DNA of 64,000 bases from Puia dinghuensis (GCF_014642875.1 NZ_BMJC01000005.1:1-64000); one strand, 5' to 3'. Positions 53,714-64,000 are shown, numbered from the stretch's first letter. The notes: generated by a model not told the origin, from the letters alone. Numbers and translations: made by a program.

Positions 53714-55267
53714 ATGAACACCCAAACTCCACATACCCGCACGCTCTGGCCGGCGATAGCCGAACCCCGCCGCACCATCCTGCTCCTGTCAGCCGCCAGC
53801 CTGCTGCTAAGCCTGCTTTATTGCCCCCCGGTCGATCTCTTCTATGACGATACCGAGATCTTCCGCTACTTCGGGCGGCTCATCGTTGCGGGCGGCGTTC
53901 CCTACCGGGATGTATTCGATCACAAACCGCCGCTCATCTTCTTTTTCTGCACGGCCGGTCCCTGGGGACTCTGGCTGCTCAATACCGCGCTCGTCCTCAC
54001 CGCCACCCTGCTCTTCCTCCGCCTCTGCCGCCGCTGCTCCCTGCCCTGGCCCTGGCTTCCGCCGCTGTTCTTCAATTTGCTGATCCGCAATTACATGATC
54101 TGCATCGGCATTACCATGACCAGGGCCTACACCGCCATCTTCCTCCTGCTGTTCTTCTGCCTGATGCTCGACGACAACCGCCGCTACCGCCACTACTGGT
54201 TGGGCCTCCTCGCCGCCGCCACCTTCTTCATGCAACAGGATGGCCTCATCGTCCTCCTACCCCTCCTCCTCTACGCCTTCCTCCCCGCCCCGAACCGAGC
54301 CCCGACTACGCTCATCCGCACCGCCTGGTTCCCCGCCCTCGCCGGCGCCGCAACGATCACCCTCCCCCTTTTAGGATACTTCGCCGCCCACCACGCCCTC
54401 ACACAACTATGGCAGGACGCCTTCGTGTTCAATTTCCGCTGGTACATGTCCAAACCCACACCTGGCGAACATTTCAGGGTCGTCAAACAAGCCCTGCAAG
54501 ACACCGATCTGCAGATGCCCTTTATCCTCGCCACCGTCCTCGGTGCTTGCGCCCTTCTGTATAAGCATAAAAAAAAGCGGCTGCTCGTGGCCGCGCTGGC
54601 TACCCTCATCCTCTCCTTCGCCGCCGAAGGCCTGTCGGGGATGCTGGAATATGGGCACGCATTCTGGTACTACTTCCTGCCCCTCTCCGTCTCCCTGCCC
54701 ATCCTGGTATTCGTCGTTTGGGCATATACGGAAGAAAGCTGGCTGCGGGAAAAAAAGAGCCAGCTGCTCTATGGCTTCCTCCTTTGTTGTATGCCCCTCT
54801 ATGATGCGGGCCAGCACGCCACCCATCTCGCGAATAACCACAGCGGCTGGGTCACCGATCTACCCGAATATCGATACCTCCGGCAGCACCGCCCCACCGA
54901 TCGGCAGCTATATGCTTTCGGCGACAACAACTGGGTCCGCGCCTATAATGAATTTGGAATTTTTTCGCCCTGTCATTGGATCTATCACCATTTCTGGGGC
55001 TGGTATCCGGGATGGGACCCCGGTCATAAGCAACTCTCGCGCATAGAGACCGACCTCCTGCACTACCATACAAAATATCTCATCTATAACCCTGCCATCA
55101 ATTACTTCAAAGACGCATCCGCCCGCACCGAATGGGAATCTTTTCTGGCAAAATACTACCGGCTCCAACTCCTCTCCGGTTCTACCCCGTCACACCTCTG
55201 GATATCCCTTACAGATTCATCTCCAGCACAACCCGCTCCGCAAACACCAGATCTGCCGGCAAAGTGA
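53714..55267 (+). CDS. GT39-like polytopic membrane glycosyltransferase
   Basis: A 517-residue membrane protein with about ten helices. The opening loop FYDDTEIFRYFGRLIVAGG followed by PYRDVFDHKPPLIFFF carries the acidic pair and DHKPP motif of the lipid-phosphate-sugar transferases related to protein mannosyltransferases and ArnT. Such enzymes transfer a sugar from a polyprenyl carrier to protein or lipid outside the membrane. It is the last gene of the run that begins with the Gfo/Idh/MocA gene. Its 3' end overlaps ispD on the other strand by 59 bases. Confidence 0.85.
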   Translation: MNTQTPHTRTLWPAIAEPRRTILLLSAASLLLSLLYCPPVDLFYDDTEIFRYFGRLIVAGGVPYRDVFDHKPPLIFFFCTAGPWGLWLLNTALVLTATLLFLRLCRRCSLPWPWLPPLFFNLLIRNYMICIGITMTRAYTAIFLLLFFCLMLDDNRRYRHYWLGLLAAATFFMQQDGLIVLLPLLLYAFLPAPNRAPTTLIRTAWFPALAGAATITLPLLGYFAAHHALTQLWQDAFVFNFRWYMSKPTPGEHFRVVKQALQDTDLQMPFILATVLGACALLYKHKKKRLLVAALATLILSFAAEGLSGMLEYGHAFWYYFLPLSVSLPILVFVVWAYTEESWLREKKSQLLYGFLLCCMPLYDAGQHATHLANNHSGWVTDLPEYRYLRQHRPTDRQLYAFGDNNWVRAYNEFGIFSPCHWIYHHFWGWYPGWDPGHKQLSRIETDLLHYHTKYLIYNPAINYFKDASARTEWESFLAKYYRLQLLSGSTPSHLWISLTDSSPAQPAPQTPDLPAK

Positions 55268-55886
55268 TCTTTATATTATTCACCTCTCCCTCCACCAGGT
55301 GCACCGGATGCCCCGCCGCCTCCACCACCGTCGCCTCATCCGTAAACCCTGCACCCTCACCAACCCGCTCAAACGCCCCCATCAAAATAGAACTCAAAAA
55401 CGTCTGCGGCGTCTGCACCAGTTTGATCCGATCCCGATCCAACGGCTTGCTGCCCTCTCCTTCCACCCACCGCACGCTGTCCTTGCAATCCACCACGGGA
55501 ATAGCCGATCCCATCCGCATAGCCTCCTCGAAACACCGCCGCACCAATCCAACGCTCGCCAGGCACCGCACCCCATCATGAACGGCCACAACAGACTCTC
55601 CTTCCACCAGCTTAAGCCCGTTCCGAACGGAATGAAACCGCGTCTCCCCACCCACCACTATCACCACCCTCTCCGGCGCGATCGTCGAGCCGGCAATCGC
55701 CTGCGCCGCCTCCCAATACGCCGCCGGCACGACCAGCACGATCGCGCAATCATCATAAGCCGACAAAAACGTATTCAGGCTGTACCACAGAACAGACTTG
55801 CCCTGCAATAACAAAAACTGCTTGGGAACAGGCTTTCCCATCCTCGAACCCGACCCACCGGCAACAATGACCGCATATTTCTTCAT
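55209..55886 (-). CDS. ispD: 2-C-methyl-D-erythritol 4-phosphate cytidylyltransferase
   Basis: A 225-residue enzyme from ATG 55886 (MKKYAVIVAGGSGSRMG); a start 13 codons upstream is in frame but would overlap the previous gene. Motifs of the family: VAGGSGSRMGKPVPKQFLLL for CTP binding, VVAVHDGVRC in place of the more common DGARP, PQTF and TDEATVVE, and NIKIT near the end. It makes CDP-methylerythritol in the non-mevalonate isoprenoid pathway. Its 3' end overlaps the GT39-like gene by 59 bases on the other strand. Confidence 0.93.
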   Translation of the reverse strand: MKKYAVIVAGGSGSRMGKPVPKQFLLLQGKSVLWYSLNTFLSAYDDCAIVLVVPAAYWEAAQAIAGSTIAPERVVIVVGGETRFHSVRNGLKLVEGESVVAVHDGVRCLASVGLVRRCFEEAMRMGSAIPVVDCKDSVRWVEGEGSKPLDRDRIKLVQTPQTFLSSILMGAFERVGEGAGFTDEATVVEAAGHPVHLVEGEVNNIKITLPADLVFAERVVLEMNL

Positions 55887-55908
55887 GCCCGCGAATCTAC
55901 CGAATTTC

Positions 55909-56856
55909 CTACTTATATATCGCAACTACATTCGCCCCATCGCTGCTCTTATACCCCCGGTACATCCCCTGGCTGTTGAACACCAGGGCCGCATTCCCCT
56001 GCGCATCCACCCCGATCATCCCCCCTTCGCCATCGATAGCGATCAGCTTCTCATGCACCACGATATCCATGGCCTCCTGAAGACTCAGCCCCTTATACTC
56101 CATCAGGCAGCTGACATCATGCGCAGCCACCGCCCGGATAAACAGTTCGCCATGTCCCGTACAGGAGATGCCGCAGGTCTTGTTGTTCGCATAGGTTCCC
56201 GCGCCGATGATCGGGCTGTCCCCGATGCGGCCATATTTCTTATTGGTCATCCCACCCGTACTGGTAGCCGCGGCAATATTACCCGCCTGGTCGCAGGCCA
56301 CGGCGCCAACCGTACCAAATTTCTTGTCCCGCATCATTTCTTCCAGCGCCTGGTGCGTATGATCCAGCGAATACGTATCCGAGTCGCGAATGGACTTCCA
56401 TTGATCATACCGAAATTGAGAAAAGAAATATTCGTCGGGTTCCAGCTTTATCCCCTGCTTGATCGCAAAATCCTGCGCCCCTTTGCCGCTGAGGAACACA
56501 TGGTTGCTGTTCGTCATCACCTCCATCGCCAGCTCTATCGGATTGCGGACATTACGGACACCTGTAACCGACCCGGCATCCAGCGTCCTCCCATCCATGA
56601 TAGCCGCATCCATCTCCTGGACACCCTTCTTGGTAAACACGGACCCGCGTCCCGCATTGAACAGCATATTGTCTTCTAAAATGACGATCGTCGCCTTGAT
56701 GGCATTTATCGCCGATCCGCCCTGCTCAAGAACGGCAAAGCCGGCATTCATCGCCTGCTGCAGGCTGTCAAAATAAGCCTGCTCCAGCTCCGGGGTCATA
56801 TCCTCTTTCAGGATGGTGCCTGCCCCGCCATGGATTGCGAGTGTATATCTGGACAT
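55909..56856 (-). CDS. Isoaspartyl peptidase/L-asparaginase (Ntn-hydrolase)
   Basis: A 315-residue plant-type asparaginase. The Thr in GTVGAVACDQAGNIAAATSTGG is the nucleophile exposed after self-cleavage; the N-terminal AIHGGAG and the SFGRGS-type FNAGRGSVFTKKG belong to the family. It removes isoaspartyl dipeptides or asparagine. No signal peptide is seen, so it is cytoplasmic. The small gap to ispD (22 bases) suggests co-transcription. Confidence 0.92.
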   Translation of the reverse strand: MSRYTLAIHGGAGTILKEDMTPELEQAYFDSLQQAMNAGFAVLEQGGSAINAIKATIVILEDNMLFNAGRGSVFTKKGVQEMDAAIMDGRTLDAGSVTGVRNVRNPIELAMEVMTNSNHVFLSGKGAQDFAIKQGIKLEPDEYFFSQFRYDQWKSIRDSDTYSLDHTHQALEEMMRDKKFGTVGAVACDQAGNIAAATSTGGMTNKKYGRIGDSPIIGAGTYANNKTCGISCTGHGELFIRAVAAHDVSCLMEYKGLSLQEAMDIVVHEKLIAIDGEGGMIGVDAQGNAALVFNSQGMYRGYKSSDGANVVAIYK

Positions 56857-56953
56857 AGCGCGAAGCTACTCCAAATAGCGACTAATATTTTTGAAGATTA
56901 TTTGCAGATGTTTAAACAGCCGCTAACAGCCGCCGTTCTTTGTTCGAAACTCA

Positions 56954-57952
56954 TCAACGCAGCAACCTCCCACACTCCTCCATCAACCTCACCCTATCGA
57001 TAGCCGCCGTCCCCACCTCCTCACAAACAAGTCCCCCGGCAATATTAGCGATCTCCGCCATCAGCCGCACATCCCGTGTAACGGCATAAACAAGCGAAGC
57101 CACCGCTATCACCGTATCTCCGGCGCCCGACACATCCGCAATATTGCGCAGATGCGAAGGTATCTGCTCAGCCTGCTCCCCATTTTGGAAAAAGACCCCT
57201 TTCTCCGACAACGTGATAAAGGATATCTGATGCTGCAATCGCTCCATCAGCTGCTCATGTATCTTCCGCAACACCGGCAGCTGCACTTCATCCAACAAAA
57301 GGTTCAATCCTTCCTTCACCTCCTTGAGATTAGGCTTGAAAATGGTCACCCCTTCATAGGAAAAAAAATTCTTTCGCTTCGGGTCCACCGCCGTAATCAC
57401 CTCATGCCGCCGGCACAAGGCCACCGCCTCACGAATCACCCGCTGCGTCAATACCCCCTTGTTATAATCTTCGAAGATCACCACCTGTGGCCGCTCCATC
57501 TCGAGATAACGGCGCAACTCTCCAAGCAGTTCATCCTCGGCGCCAGCCGTCAGATCGACCGTCATCTCCGAATCCAGCCGCAGCATCTGCTGATTACGGC
57601 CCATCACACGAGCCTTGGTCGTCGTGATCCTGTCCCTGCTGGTGATCAGATAGCTCGTGTCGATGCCTTCTTCCCGCAACAATCCCTCCAGCTGTTCCCC
57701 ATCCGGATCCGCACCGATCACCGAGAAAGTAGTCACCCGGGCCCCAAGCGACGCCAGGTTCAACGCCACATTACCCGCCCCCCCGATCCGATGCTCCCGC
57801 CGCTCCAACGCCACCACCGGCACCGGTGCCTCCGGCGAGATCCGTTCCACGTGCCCCCATAAATAGGTATCCAGCATCATATCGCCGATAACACCCGCCT
57901 TCACCTGCTGGAACTGTTCAAACAACTTATTTAGATTCACCATAACAGTCAT
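56954..57952 (-). CDS. RfaE1/HldE-like PfkB-family heptose kinase
   Basis: A 332-residue PfkB-type kinase. The first motif GGAGNVALNLASLG is at about residues 44-57 and the second, DVSGAGDTVIAVASL, near the C-terminus holds the catalytic Asp. It most resembles the kinase half of D-glycero-beta-D-manno-heptose 7-phosphate kinase (HISPEAPVPVV-type start), used for LPS heptose. The start at 57952 overlaps the permease stop (TAATG) and has GGAGG 10 bases upstream; ATG 57943 is a possible alternative. Confidence 0.85.
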   Translation of the reverse strand: MTVMVNLNKLFEQFQQVKAGVIGDMMLDTYLWGHVERISPEAPVPVVALERREHRIGGAGNVALNLASLGARVTTFSVIGADPDGEQLEGLLREEGIDTSYLITSRDRITTTKARVMGRNQQMLRLDSEMTVDLTAGAEDELLGELRRYLEMERPQVVIFEDYNKGVLTQRVIREAVALCRRHEVITAVDPKRKNFFSYEGVTIFKPNLKEVKEGLNLLLDEVQLPVLRKIHEQLMERLQHQISFITLSEKGVFFQNGEQAEQIPSHLRNIADVSGAGDTVIAVASLVYAVTRDVRLMAEIANIAGGLVCEEVGTAAIDRVRLMEECGRLLR

Positions 57953-59403
57953 TAATTTATCGCCTCCACTCCACCCTTCCTCCTCGCCACCGCGATATAA
58001 TACAAAGGTATGCCCGCCAGTACAATGGCCAAACCCCACGTCGCATAGGTAGGCTTCTGAATGATCAGCGCCACACAAAACACCAACGCCAGTACGATAT
58101 AGACTATTGGCAGTACAGGATAGCCAAACGCCTTGTACGGCCGCTCCATCGCCGGCTGCTTCTTACGCAGCACAAAGATCCCCAACACCGTCAGGGCATA
58201 GAAAGCGACGGCAACGAACGCGATCATATCCAGCAAATCTCCATATCTTCCACTCAGACAAAGGACACAGGCCACCACGCATTGCGCCCAAAGCGCCCAC
58301 CCCGGCACGGCATTCTTATTCAACACACCCGCCTGCCGGAAGAAAAGACCGTCCCCCGCCATCGTGTGATACACCCTTGCCCCCGCCAGGATCAGCCCAT
58401 TGTCGCATCCAAAGGTCGAGATCATGATCATAATGGCGATAACGTAGGTTCCCGCATTACCGAAGATCACATTTGCCGCAGCGACAGCCACCCGGTCCTG
58501 CGGCGCCGTAGCGATCTGGTTCAGCGGCATCACGCTCACATACATGAGGTTGGCGGACACATAAATGATCGTAATCATCAGCGTCCCCAGGAAAAGGCTC
58601 AGCCCTATATTCCGCTTGGGATTCTTCATCTCCCCCGCGATAAAAGTCACATTGTTCCAGGCATCGCTGGAAAAGATCGACCCGGTCATCGATGCCGCAA
58701 TGGCCCCTACCACCGCCAGTCCCACCACCGGGCTGGTCGTCGCAAATATGTCGTTCACATTCAATTTATGCATATGCCAGGCATTCGTCCAGTTCGCCTG
58801 CCATACGTTATGCTTCGCGCCAAGCAAAAAGCCAAAGACGATCAGCCCAAACAGCGACACGATCTTGGTCATCGTAAATATCCGCTGTATCCACTTCCCG
58901 CCCTCGAGTCCCCGGGTATTGACATACGTAAGAAAAACAATTAATACGATCGCGACCAGCTGCGCCCAGTATACCTTGAAGCCGCCCAGCATAAAGACGA
59001 CATTCGCATCGGTTAGCTCCAGCGACGGAAAGAAATAACCCGCAAACTTCGAGAAAGCCACCGCCACGGCAGCAATGGTTCCCGTTTGAATGACGGCAAA
59101 AAAGCTCCAGCCATACAAAAAACCTGTAAGGGGATTATACGCTTCTTTAAGGTAGACATATTGACCGCCGGCCTTGGGATACATCCCGCTCAGCTCCCCG
59201 TAGCTCACCGCTGCCGTGATGGTCATAAAACCGGTTATCAGCCAGACGAAAATGAGCCAGCCGGCACTACCGACATTACGCGTGATATCGGCGCTCACGA
59301 TAAAGATACCCGACCCGATCATCGACCCGGCGACGATCATGGTGCCATCCAGCAAACCAAGGGTCGGTCTAAAGGAGGAGGTTGTTTTGGTTGATTCTGC
59401 CAT
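57952..59403 (-). CDS. APC-family amino acid permease
   Basis: A 483-residue transporter with about 12 membrane helices. The first helix segment GLLDGTMIVAGSMIGSGIFIVSADI matches the LeuT-fold amino acid/polyamine/organocation family, with the unwound GSMIGSGIF ligand loop. Substrate may be an amino acid; it cannot be refined here. The stop codon overlaps the kinase start downstream. Confidence 0.92.
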   Translation of the reverse strand: MAESTKTTSSFRPTLGLLDGTMIVAGSMIGSGIFIVSADITRNVGSAGWLIFVWLITGFMTITAAVSYGELSGMYPKAGGQYVYLKEAYNPLTGFLYGWSFFAVIQTGTIAAVAVAFSKFAGYFFPSLELTDANVVFMLGGFKVYWAQLVAIVLIVFLTYVNTRGLEGGKWIQRIFTMTKIVSLFGLIVFGFLLGAKHNVWQANWTNAWHMHKLNVNDIFATTSPVVGLAVVGAIAASMTGSIFSSDAWNNVTFIAGEMKNPKRNIGLSLFLGTLMITIIYVSANLMYVSVMPLNQIATAPQDRVAVAAANVIFGNAGTYVIAIMIMISTFGCDNGLILAGARVYHTMAGDGLFFRQAGVLNKNAVPGWALWAQCVVACVLCLSGRYGDLLDMIAFVAVAFYALTVLGIFVLRKKQPAMERPYKAFGYPVLPIVYIVLALVFCVALIIQKPTYATWGLAIVLAGIPLYYIAVARRKGGVEAIN

Positions 59404-59477
59404 AATGCCTCAATATAGGAAAAATTCCCTAACGCACCTCCGCGGGGCCTCCATCCCATGTGCCCCACCGCCAGCCC

Positions 59478-60071
59478 CTACTTCTTCTTATAAGCCGCAT
59501 TCAACCCATCCACAAGGTCGGAGGTAATATTGTAAAGGCTGTCCTTGGCGTAAATAAAGGAATTGGCGTCGTATTGGATAATATAAGAAAAGCCCTTTTG
59601 CTTATTGTACTCCTTAAGAAAGTCCTCTATCTTTTTCCGCAAATTGGTCTTCAGGTCCTCCGTACGCTTATACAAGGCCTGTTCCAGCTCCTGCTTGCGG
59701 CTCGCAAACTGCTGCTGCATCTCCTGGTATTCCCGCTGCGCCTGCTCCCCCTCCGCCTGTGTCATCGTATTCGACTGCTGCTTCTGCCGCCAGCCATCTA
59801 TCTTCTTCTGGTTGGAACGGTCAAGGCTGCTCAGTTCCTGCGTCATCCTGTTATCCTGCTCCTTCACCTGTGCCTGCGCATCCCTGAACTCTTCATAATG
59901 CGTCTCCAGGCTGTCCATATCGAAATAGGCCATCTTGAACCCGATGCCGGGATTCTTCGGCTCGCCACCCGTATTCTTCTTCATCTGCTCCAACTGACGG
60001 GTCTGCGTAAGGTAAAGAACCGCAACAAGCCCCAAAGCAACAACACTTAAAATGGTAGAGATGTACTTCAT
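59478..60071 (-). CDS. OmpH/Skp-family periplasmic chaperone
   Basis: A 197-residue protein with an N-terminal membrane segment or signal (MKYISTILSVVALGLVAVLYL). A long helical arm (about 60-150; KQQSNTMTQAEGEQAQREYQ) and the C-terminal QYDANSFIYAKDSLYNITSDLVDGLNAAY match Skp/OmpH proteins, which hold unfolded outer-membrane proteins. The arms are typical; it probably stays anchored in the inner membrane rather than being released. Separate from rpoC by a terminator. Confidence 0.87.
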   Translation of the reverse strand: MKYISTILSVVALGLVAVLYLTQTRQLEQMKKNTGGEPKNPGIGFKMAYFDMDSLETHYEEFRDAQAQVKEQDNRMTQELSSLDRSNQKKIDGWRQKQQSNTMTQAEGEQAQREYQEMQQQFASRKQELEQALYKRTEDLKTNLRKKIEDFLKEYNKQKGFSYIIQYDANSFIYAKDSLYNITSDLVDGLNAAYKKK

Positions 60072-60083
60072 AACCGCGAATAT

Positions 60084-60112
60084 AAAAAAGTAGGAGGTTA
60101 TTAACCTCCTAC
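60084..60112 (-). terminator. Intrinsic terminator after rpoC
   Basis: GTAGGAGGT and ACCTCCTAC (60090-60112) form a 9- to 11-bp stem, and six T follow on the minus strand (A run at 60084-60089). It lies 37 bases after the rpoC stop and ends the rpoC message. Confidence 0.85.
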
Positions 60113-60148
60113 ATCACACTTTTTAACATTCTTATAAATGACTGTATC

Positions 60149-63100
60149 TTATTCTTCCTCATCGAATTGCATAGCCTCACGGGTCGTTTGCAGCAGTTCG
60201 TACTCTTCCTTGCTGCCTACGATCATATTCTCGAAGTCACGCAGGCCTGTACCCGCCGGTATCGGATGACCCGTGATGACATTCTCTTTCAGTCCGAGCA
60301 TATCATCACTCTTACCCTGGATGGCCGCAGAAGACAACACCTTCGTCGTTTCCTGGAAGGAAGCCGCGGAGATCCAGCTTTGTGTACCCAGCGAAGCTTT
60401 GGTGATACCGAGCAGCAGCGGCGCCGATGTAGCAGCCCTCGCATCCCTGAACTCTGCCAGTTTTTTGTCATTTCGACGTAAGATCGAATTCTCTTCCCTT
60501 ACTTCCCGCAGACTCACGATCTGGCCGGCCTTCAGCTTGCCGGACTCACCCGGATCGGTAACGACCTTCTTGTCGAAGATCCAGTCATTTTCTTCCAGGA
60601 ACTCGAATTTATCCACCGTATCTTCTTCAAGGAAGCGGGTGTCACCCGGATCGACGATCGTCAGCTTACGCATCATCTGGCGAACGATCACCTCGATATG
60701 CTTGTCATTGATCTTCACACCCTGCAGGCGATACACTTCCTGTATCTCGTTCACTACGTATTCCTGAACGGCAAATGGCCCCTTGATCGACAAAATATCC
60801 GCAGGCGCCACCTGGCCATCCGACAACTGCGCGCCAGCCTTGATAAAGTCACCGTCCTGGGCAAGGATCTGCCGCGTCAGCGGAACCAGGTATTTCTTCA
60901 CCACCCCATCCTTTGCTTCCACGATGATCTCTCTGTTACCACGCTTGATGTTACCAAACGCGACCACACCATCGATCTCGCTCACAATGGCAGGGTTACC
61001 CGGGTTACGCGCTTCGAACAGTTCCGTTACGCGGGGCAGACCACCCGTGATGTCCCGCAGCTTGCCAAGCACCCGCGGTATCTTCACGATAACCTGACCG
61101 GCTTTCACCTCTTCGGCTTCTTCGATGACGATGTGCGAACCAACCGGCAGGTTGTAGCTCTTCACCTCTTTCGCACCCTCGATATTGATAGAAGGTATCT
61201 TCGTCTTATCCTTCGTTTCGATAACCACTTTCTCGCGGTGACCAGTCTGTTCGTCGGCCTCTTCCCGGTAGGTGATACCTTCCAGGACGGCATCGAATTT
61301 GACGCTACCGGCGATCTCGGAGATCACGACGTTATTGAAGGGGTCCCAGGAACAGATCACATCGCCCTTCGCTAACTTCTGGCCATCCTTCACGCTGAGC
61401 GTGGCGCCATACGGAACGTTGTTAGTGATCAGCAGCCGGTCGTTCTTCACATCCATGATCCTCACCTCACCCGTACGGCCGATAACAACCTGTATCTTGT
61501 TACCCTCGTTGTTCTCTGCAGTTACCGTCCGCAGACCATCGAACTGGACGGTTCCTTCGAATTTGGCGATCATTGTCGACTCGACCGAGGCGCTACCCGC
61601 AACACCACCCACGTGGAAGGTACGCAGGGTAAGCTGGGTTCCCGGCTCACCGATGCTCTGCGCAGCGATGATCCCGACGGCATCCCCCTTCTGGGTCGTA
61701 TAACCCGTCGCCAGGTTCTTACCATAACATTTTACACAAACCCCACGCTTGCTTTCACAAGTGAGCACCGACCTGATCTCCACGATTTCGATACTGGCAT
61801 CCTCTATCGCTTTGCCGATCTCTTCGGTGATCTGGTCACCAGCCGCCACGATCAGCTTGTCGGTCTGCGGGTCATATACATCATGCAGCGACGTACGCCC
61901 CAGGATTCGATCGTATAAAGGTTCTACGATGTCTTCATTGTCTTTCAGCGCCGAAGTAGCGATGCCGCGCAGCGTACCGCAATCCTCTTCGGTGATCACC
62001 ACATCCTGGGCCACGTCCACCAGACGACGGGTCAGATAACCGGCATCCGCCGTTTTAAGCGCCGTGTCGGCAAGACCCTTACGGGCGCCGTGCGTGGAGA
62101 TGAAGTAATCCAATACGTTCAATCCACCCTTGAAGTTGGACAGAATGGGGTTTTCGATGATCTCGCTCCCCGTAGAACCCGACTTCCTCGGCTTGGCCAT
62201 CAGACCCCTGATACCGGCAAGCTGCTTGATCTGCTGCTTGCTGCCACGGGCGCCGGAGTCCAGCATCATGTACACCGAATTGAAACCCTGTTTGTCCGAG
62301 CTCAGCTCATGGATAAGGGTCTCCGTGATCCGGGTATCCACACGCGACCAGATATCGACGATTTGGTTATATCGTTCGTTGTTCGTGATAAGACCCATAT
62401 TGTAGTTGTCCCAAACTTCATCAACCTCACCCTTCGCATTATCCAAAAGCTCTTCTTTTGTATCGGGAATGATCAGGTCATTGATATTAAAGGACAATCC
62501 ACCACGGAAGGCCATCCGGAAGCCCAGCTGCTTGATATCATCCAGGAATTTCACCGTCTTCGGGATATTTGTCCACTTGATGATGTTACCGATAATTTCC
62601 CGCAGCGACTTCTTCGTCAGCAGGGCATTGACAAACCCTACTTCAGCAGGCACAAACTGGTTGAACAGGACGCGGCCAACCGTCGTCTCGAGCAGCTTGT
62701 TCTCCAGCGTATCCTGGGGGGTGCGTACCCGCGTCTTCACCTTGATATAAGCGTGAAGATCGACCCGGCCCTCGTTATAGGCGATGATAACTTCTTCTGC
62801 ACTGTAGAAGATCTTGTTTTCGCCTTTCACTTTGTCGGCGCCGGCCGTCTTCTTGCCTTTGGTGATATAGTAAAGCCCAAGCACCATGTCCTGCGAAGGC
62901 AGGGTAATAGGCGTACCGTTCTGCGGGTTGAGGATATTGTGCGAAGACAACATCAACAGCTGCGCTTCCAGGATGGCGGCGCTGCTCAACGGAACGTGCA
63001 CGGCCATCTGGTCACCGTCAAAGTCGGCGTTGAACGCCGTACACACCAGCGGGTGCAGCTGGATAGCCTTACCTTCGATCAGCTTAGGCTGGAAGGCCTG

Positions 63101-64000
63101 GATAGACAGCCGGTGCAGCGTAGGGGCCCGGTTCAACATCACCGGGTGGCCCTTCAGAATATTTTCGAGGATATCCCAAACGATAGCTTCCTTCTTATCG
63201 ACCAGCTTACGGGCGCTCTTCACCGTCTTGACGATACCGCGCTCGATAAGCTTCCGGATGATAAAGGGTTTAAACAGCTCAGCCGCCATATCTTTCGGCA
63301 GGCCGCACTCGTGCAGCTTCAGCTCAGGGCCTACCACGATAACGCTACGACCAGAGTAGTCGACACGTTTACCAAGCAGGTTCTGACGGAACCGGCCTTG
63401 CTTACCCTTCAACACATCACTCAGTGACTTCAACGCCCGGCCGCCCTCAGCCTTCACGGCATTGGACTTACGGCTGTTGTCGAACAGCGAGTCGATGGCT
63501 TCCTGCAACATCCGCTTTTCGTTACGAAGGATCACCTCGGGGGCCTTGATCTCCAACAGCCGCTTCAACCGGTTGTTCCGGATGATCACGCGCCGGTAAA
63601 GGTCATTGAGGTCCGAAGAGGCGAACCGGCCACCATCCAGGGGAACCAGCGGACGCAGCTCGGGCGGGATCACAGGGATATATTGCATCACCATCCACTC
63701 GGGACGGTTGGTGATACGCGAATTGGCGTCCCGGAAAGCCTCCACCACGCTCAGCCGCTTCAGGGCGTCGGCCTTACGTTGCTGAGAGGTCTCATTGGCG
63801 GCAGCATTCCGCAGATCGAACGACAACTGGTCGAGCTCGATCCGCTCCAGCAGATCATGAACGGCCTCAGCACCCATCTTGGCGATGAATTTGGCAGGGT
63901 CCTCGTCCGGCAGGTACTGGTTATCCTTGGGCAGCGTGTCCAGGATTTCCAGGTACTCTTCTTCCGTCAGCAGATCGCCATAATTCTGCCCCTTATCCGT
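60149..64000 (-). CDS. rpoC: DNA-directed RNA polymerase subunit beta-prime (5' end off the window)
   Basis: The frame is open from the right edge to the stop at 60149, at least 1284 residues. The catalytic [15 protein letters not shown], with the Asp triad, is seen at about 63000-63035, and the second zinc site [15 protein letters not shown] near 61720-61755. The trigger-loop region with [16 protein letters not shown] is intact. The product is the largest subunit of the core polymerase. The upstream part, and presumably rpoB, lies beyond the right edge. Ends at the terminator described separately. Confidence 0.97.
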   Translation of the reverse strand, partial: TDKGQNYGDLLTEEEYLEILDTLPKDNQYLPDEDPAKFIAKMGAEAVHDLLERIELDQLSFDLRNAAANETSQQRKADALKRLSVVEAFRDANSRITNRPEWMVMQYIPVIPPELRPLVPLDGGRFASSDLNDLYRRVIIRNNRLKRLLEIKAPEVILRNEKRMLQEAIDSLFDNSRKSNAVKAEGGRALKSLSDVLKGKQGRFRQNLLGKRVDYSGRSVIVVGPELKLHECGLPKDMAAELFKPFIIRKLIERGIVKTVKSARKLVDKKEAIVWDILENILKGHPVMLNRAPTLHRLSIQAFQPKLIEGKAIQLHPLVCTAFNADFDGDQMAVHVPLSSAAILEAQLLMLSSHNILNPQNGTPITLPSQDMVLGLYYITKGKKTAGADKVKGENKIFYSAEEVIIAYNEGRVDLHAYIKVKTRVRTPQDTLENKLLETTVGRVLFNQFVPAEVGFVNALLTKKSLREIIGNIIKWTNIPKTVKFLDDIKQLGFRMAFRGGLSFNINDLIIPDTKEELLDNAKGEVDEVWDNYNMGLITNNERYNQIVDIWSRVDTRITETLIHELSSDKQGFNSVYMMLDSGARGSKQQIKQLAGIRGLMAKPRKSGSTGSEIIENPILSNFKGGLNVLDYFISTHGARKGLADTALKTADAGYLTRRLVDVAQDVVITEEDCGTLRGIATSALKDNEDIVEPLYDRILGRTSLHDVYDPQTDKLIVAAGDQITEEIGKAIEDASIEIVEIRSVLTCESKRGVCVKCYGKNLATGYTTQKGDAVGIIAAQSIGEPGTQLTLRTFHVGGVAGSASVESTMIAKFEGTVQFDGLRTVTAENNEGNKIQVVIGRTGEVRIMDVKNDRLLITNNVPYGATLSVKDGQKLAKGDVICSWDPFNNVVISEIAGSVKFDAVLEGITYREEADEQTGHREKVVIETKDKTKIPSINIEGAKEVKSYNLPVGSHIVIEEAEEVKAGQVIVKIPRVLGKLRDITGGLPRVTELFEARNPGNPAIVSEIDGVVAFGNIKRGNREIIVEAKDGVVKKYLVPLTRQILAQDGDFIKAGAQLSDGQVAPADILSIKGPFAVQEYVVNEIQEVYRLQGVKINDKHIEVIVRQMMRKLTIVDPGDTRFLEEDTVDKFEFLEENDWIFDKKVVTDPGESGKLKAGQIVSLREVREENSILRRNDKKLAEFRDARAATSAPLLLGITKASLGTQSWISAASFQETTKVLSSAAIQGKSDDMLGLKENVITGHPIPAGTGLRDFENMIVGSKEEYELLQTTREAMQFDEEE

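Noticed and set aside
62090-63427. 445-codon plus-strand frame inside rpoC
   Set aside because: rpoC is certain on the other strand and the frame has no family features.

Overview
The window looks like chromosomal DNA of a GC-rich Bacteroidota, most likely family Chitinophagaceae. The evidence is two SusD-type lipoproteins and one SusC-type transporter, three tandem FG-GAP/VCBS lipoproteins, an Rhs-like giant protein with the N-terminus typical of this phylum, a Bacteroides-style mobilization pair, a Nudix-type transcription regulator, and a rpoC that ends at an intrinsic terminator. No database was searched, so the family placement is inference.

Layout, left to right. (1) 1-5639, minus strand: a tight operon of a tail-fibre-like secreted protein, a predicted outer-membrane barrel and a huge Rhs-family protein that runs off the left edge. 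(2) 6018-8348: one polypeptide joining a class A and a class C serine beta-lactamase-like domain. (3) 8366-9697: an AT-rich Fic AMP-transferase gene with two operator-like inverted repeats and a C8 tract in codons 6-8. (4) 9811-13238: gluQ-like synthetase, nitrilase, DoxX and methyltransferase genes, with two different short tandem-repeat arrays between genes. (5) 13239-18946: a periplasmic sugar-oxidation operon (TIM-barrel epimerase, GMC oxidoreductase, gluconate dehydrogenase subunit 3) divergent from a Nudix/winged-helix regulator, with palindromes between them, then an orphan SusD. (6) 19056-23719: a small hypothetical gene, a dihydrofolate-reductase-like gene, and a mobilization module (accessory protein, relaxase, coiled-coil membrane protein, unknown protein, DUF5710-like zinc protein). 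(7) 23970-28286: a second tail-fibre-like protein with a duplicated module, a lipoprotein, an HD hydrolase and a phosphoribosyltransferase. (8) 28555-46437: a SusC/SusD pair, a strong terminator, three overlapping VCBS/ASPIC lipoproteins, a GyrI-like protein on the other strand and a secreted GH65 hydrolase, resembling a glycan-utilization locus. (9) 46548-55267: a transglutaminase-like membrane protein, then a tight run of Gfo/Idh/MocA oxidoreductase, polyprenyl-phosphate sugar transferase, M1 aminopeptidase, GNAT-like protein and GT39-like transferase, suggesting surface polysaccharide or glycoprotein work. (10) 55209-64000, minus strand: ispD, isoaspartyl peptidase, a heptose-kinase-like gene, an APC permease, an OmpH/Skp chaperone and rpoC (5' end off the right edge).

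Themes: surface glycan capture (SusCD, VCBS proteins, GH65, sugar oxidation), surface display and contact (tail-fibre-like and Rhs-like proteins), and signs of horizontal transfer (fic, mob genes). No tRNA, rRNA or CRISPR array was recognised. Several minus-strand and plus-strand gene pairs overlap tail to tail.
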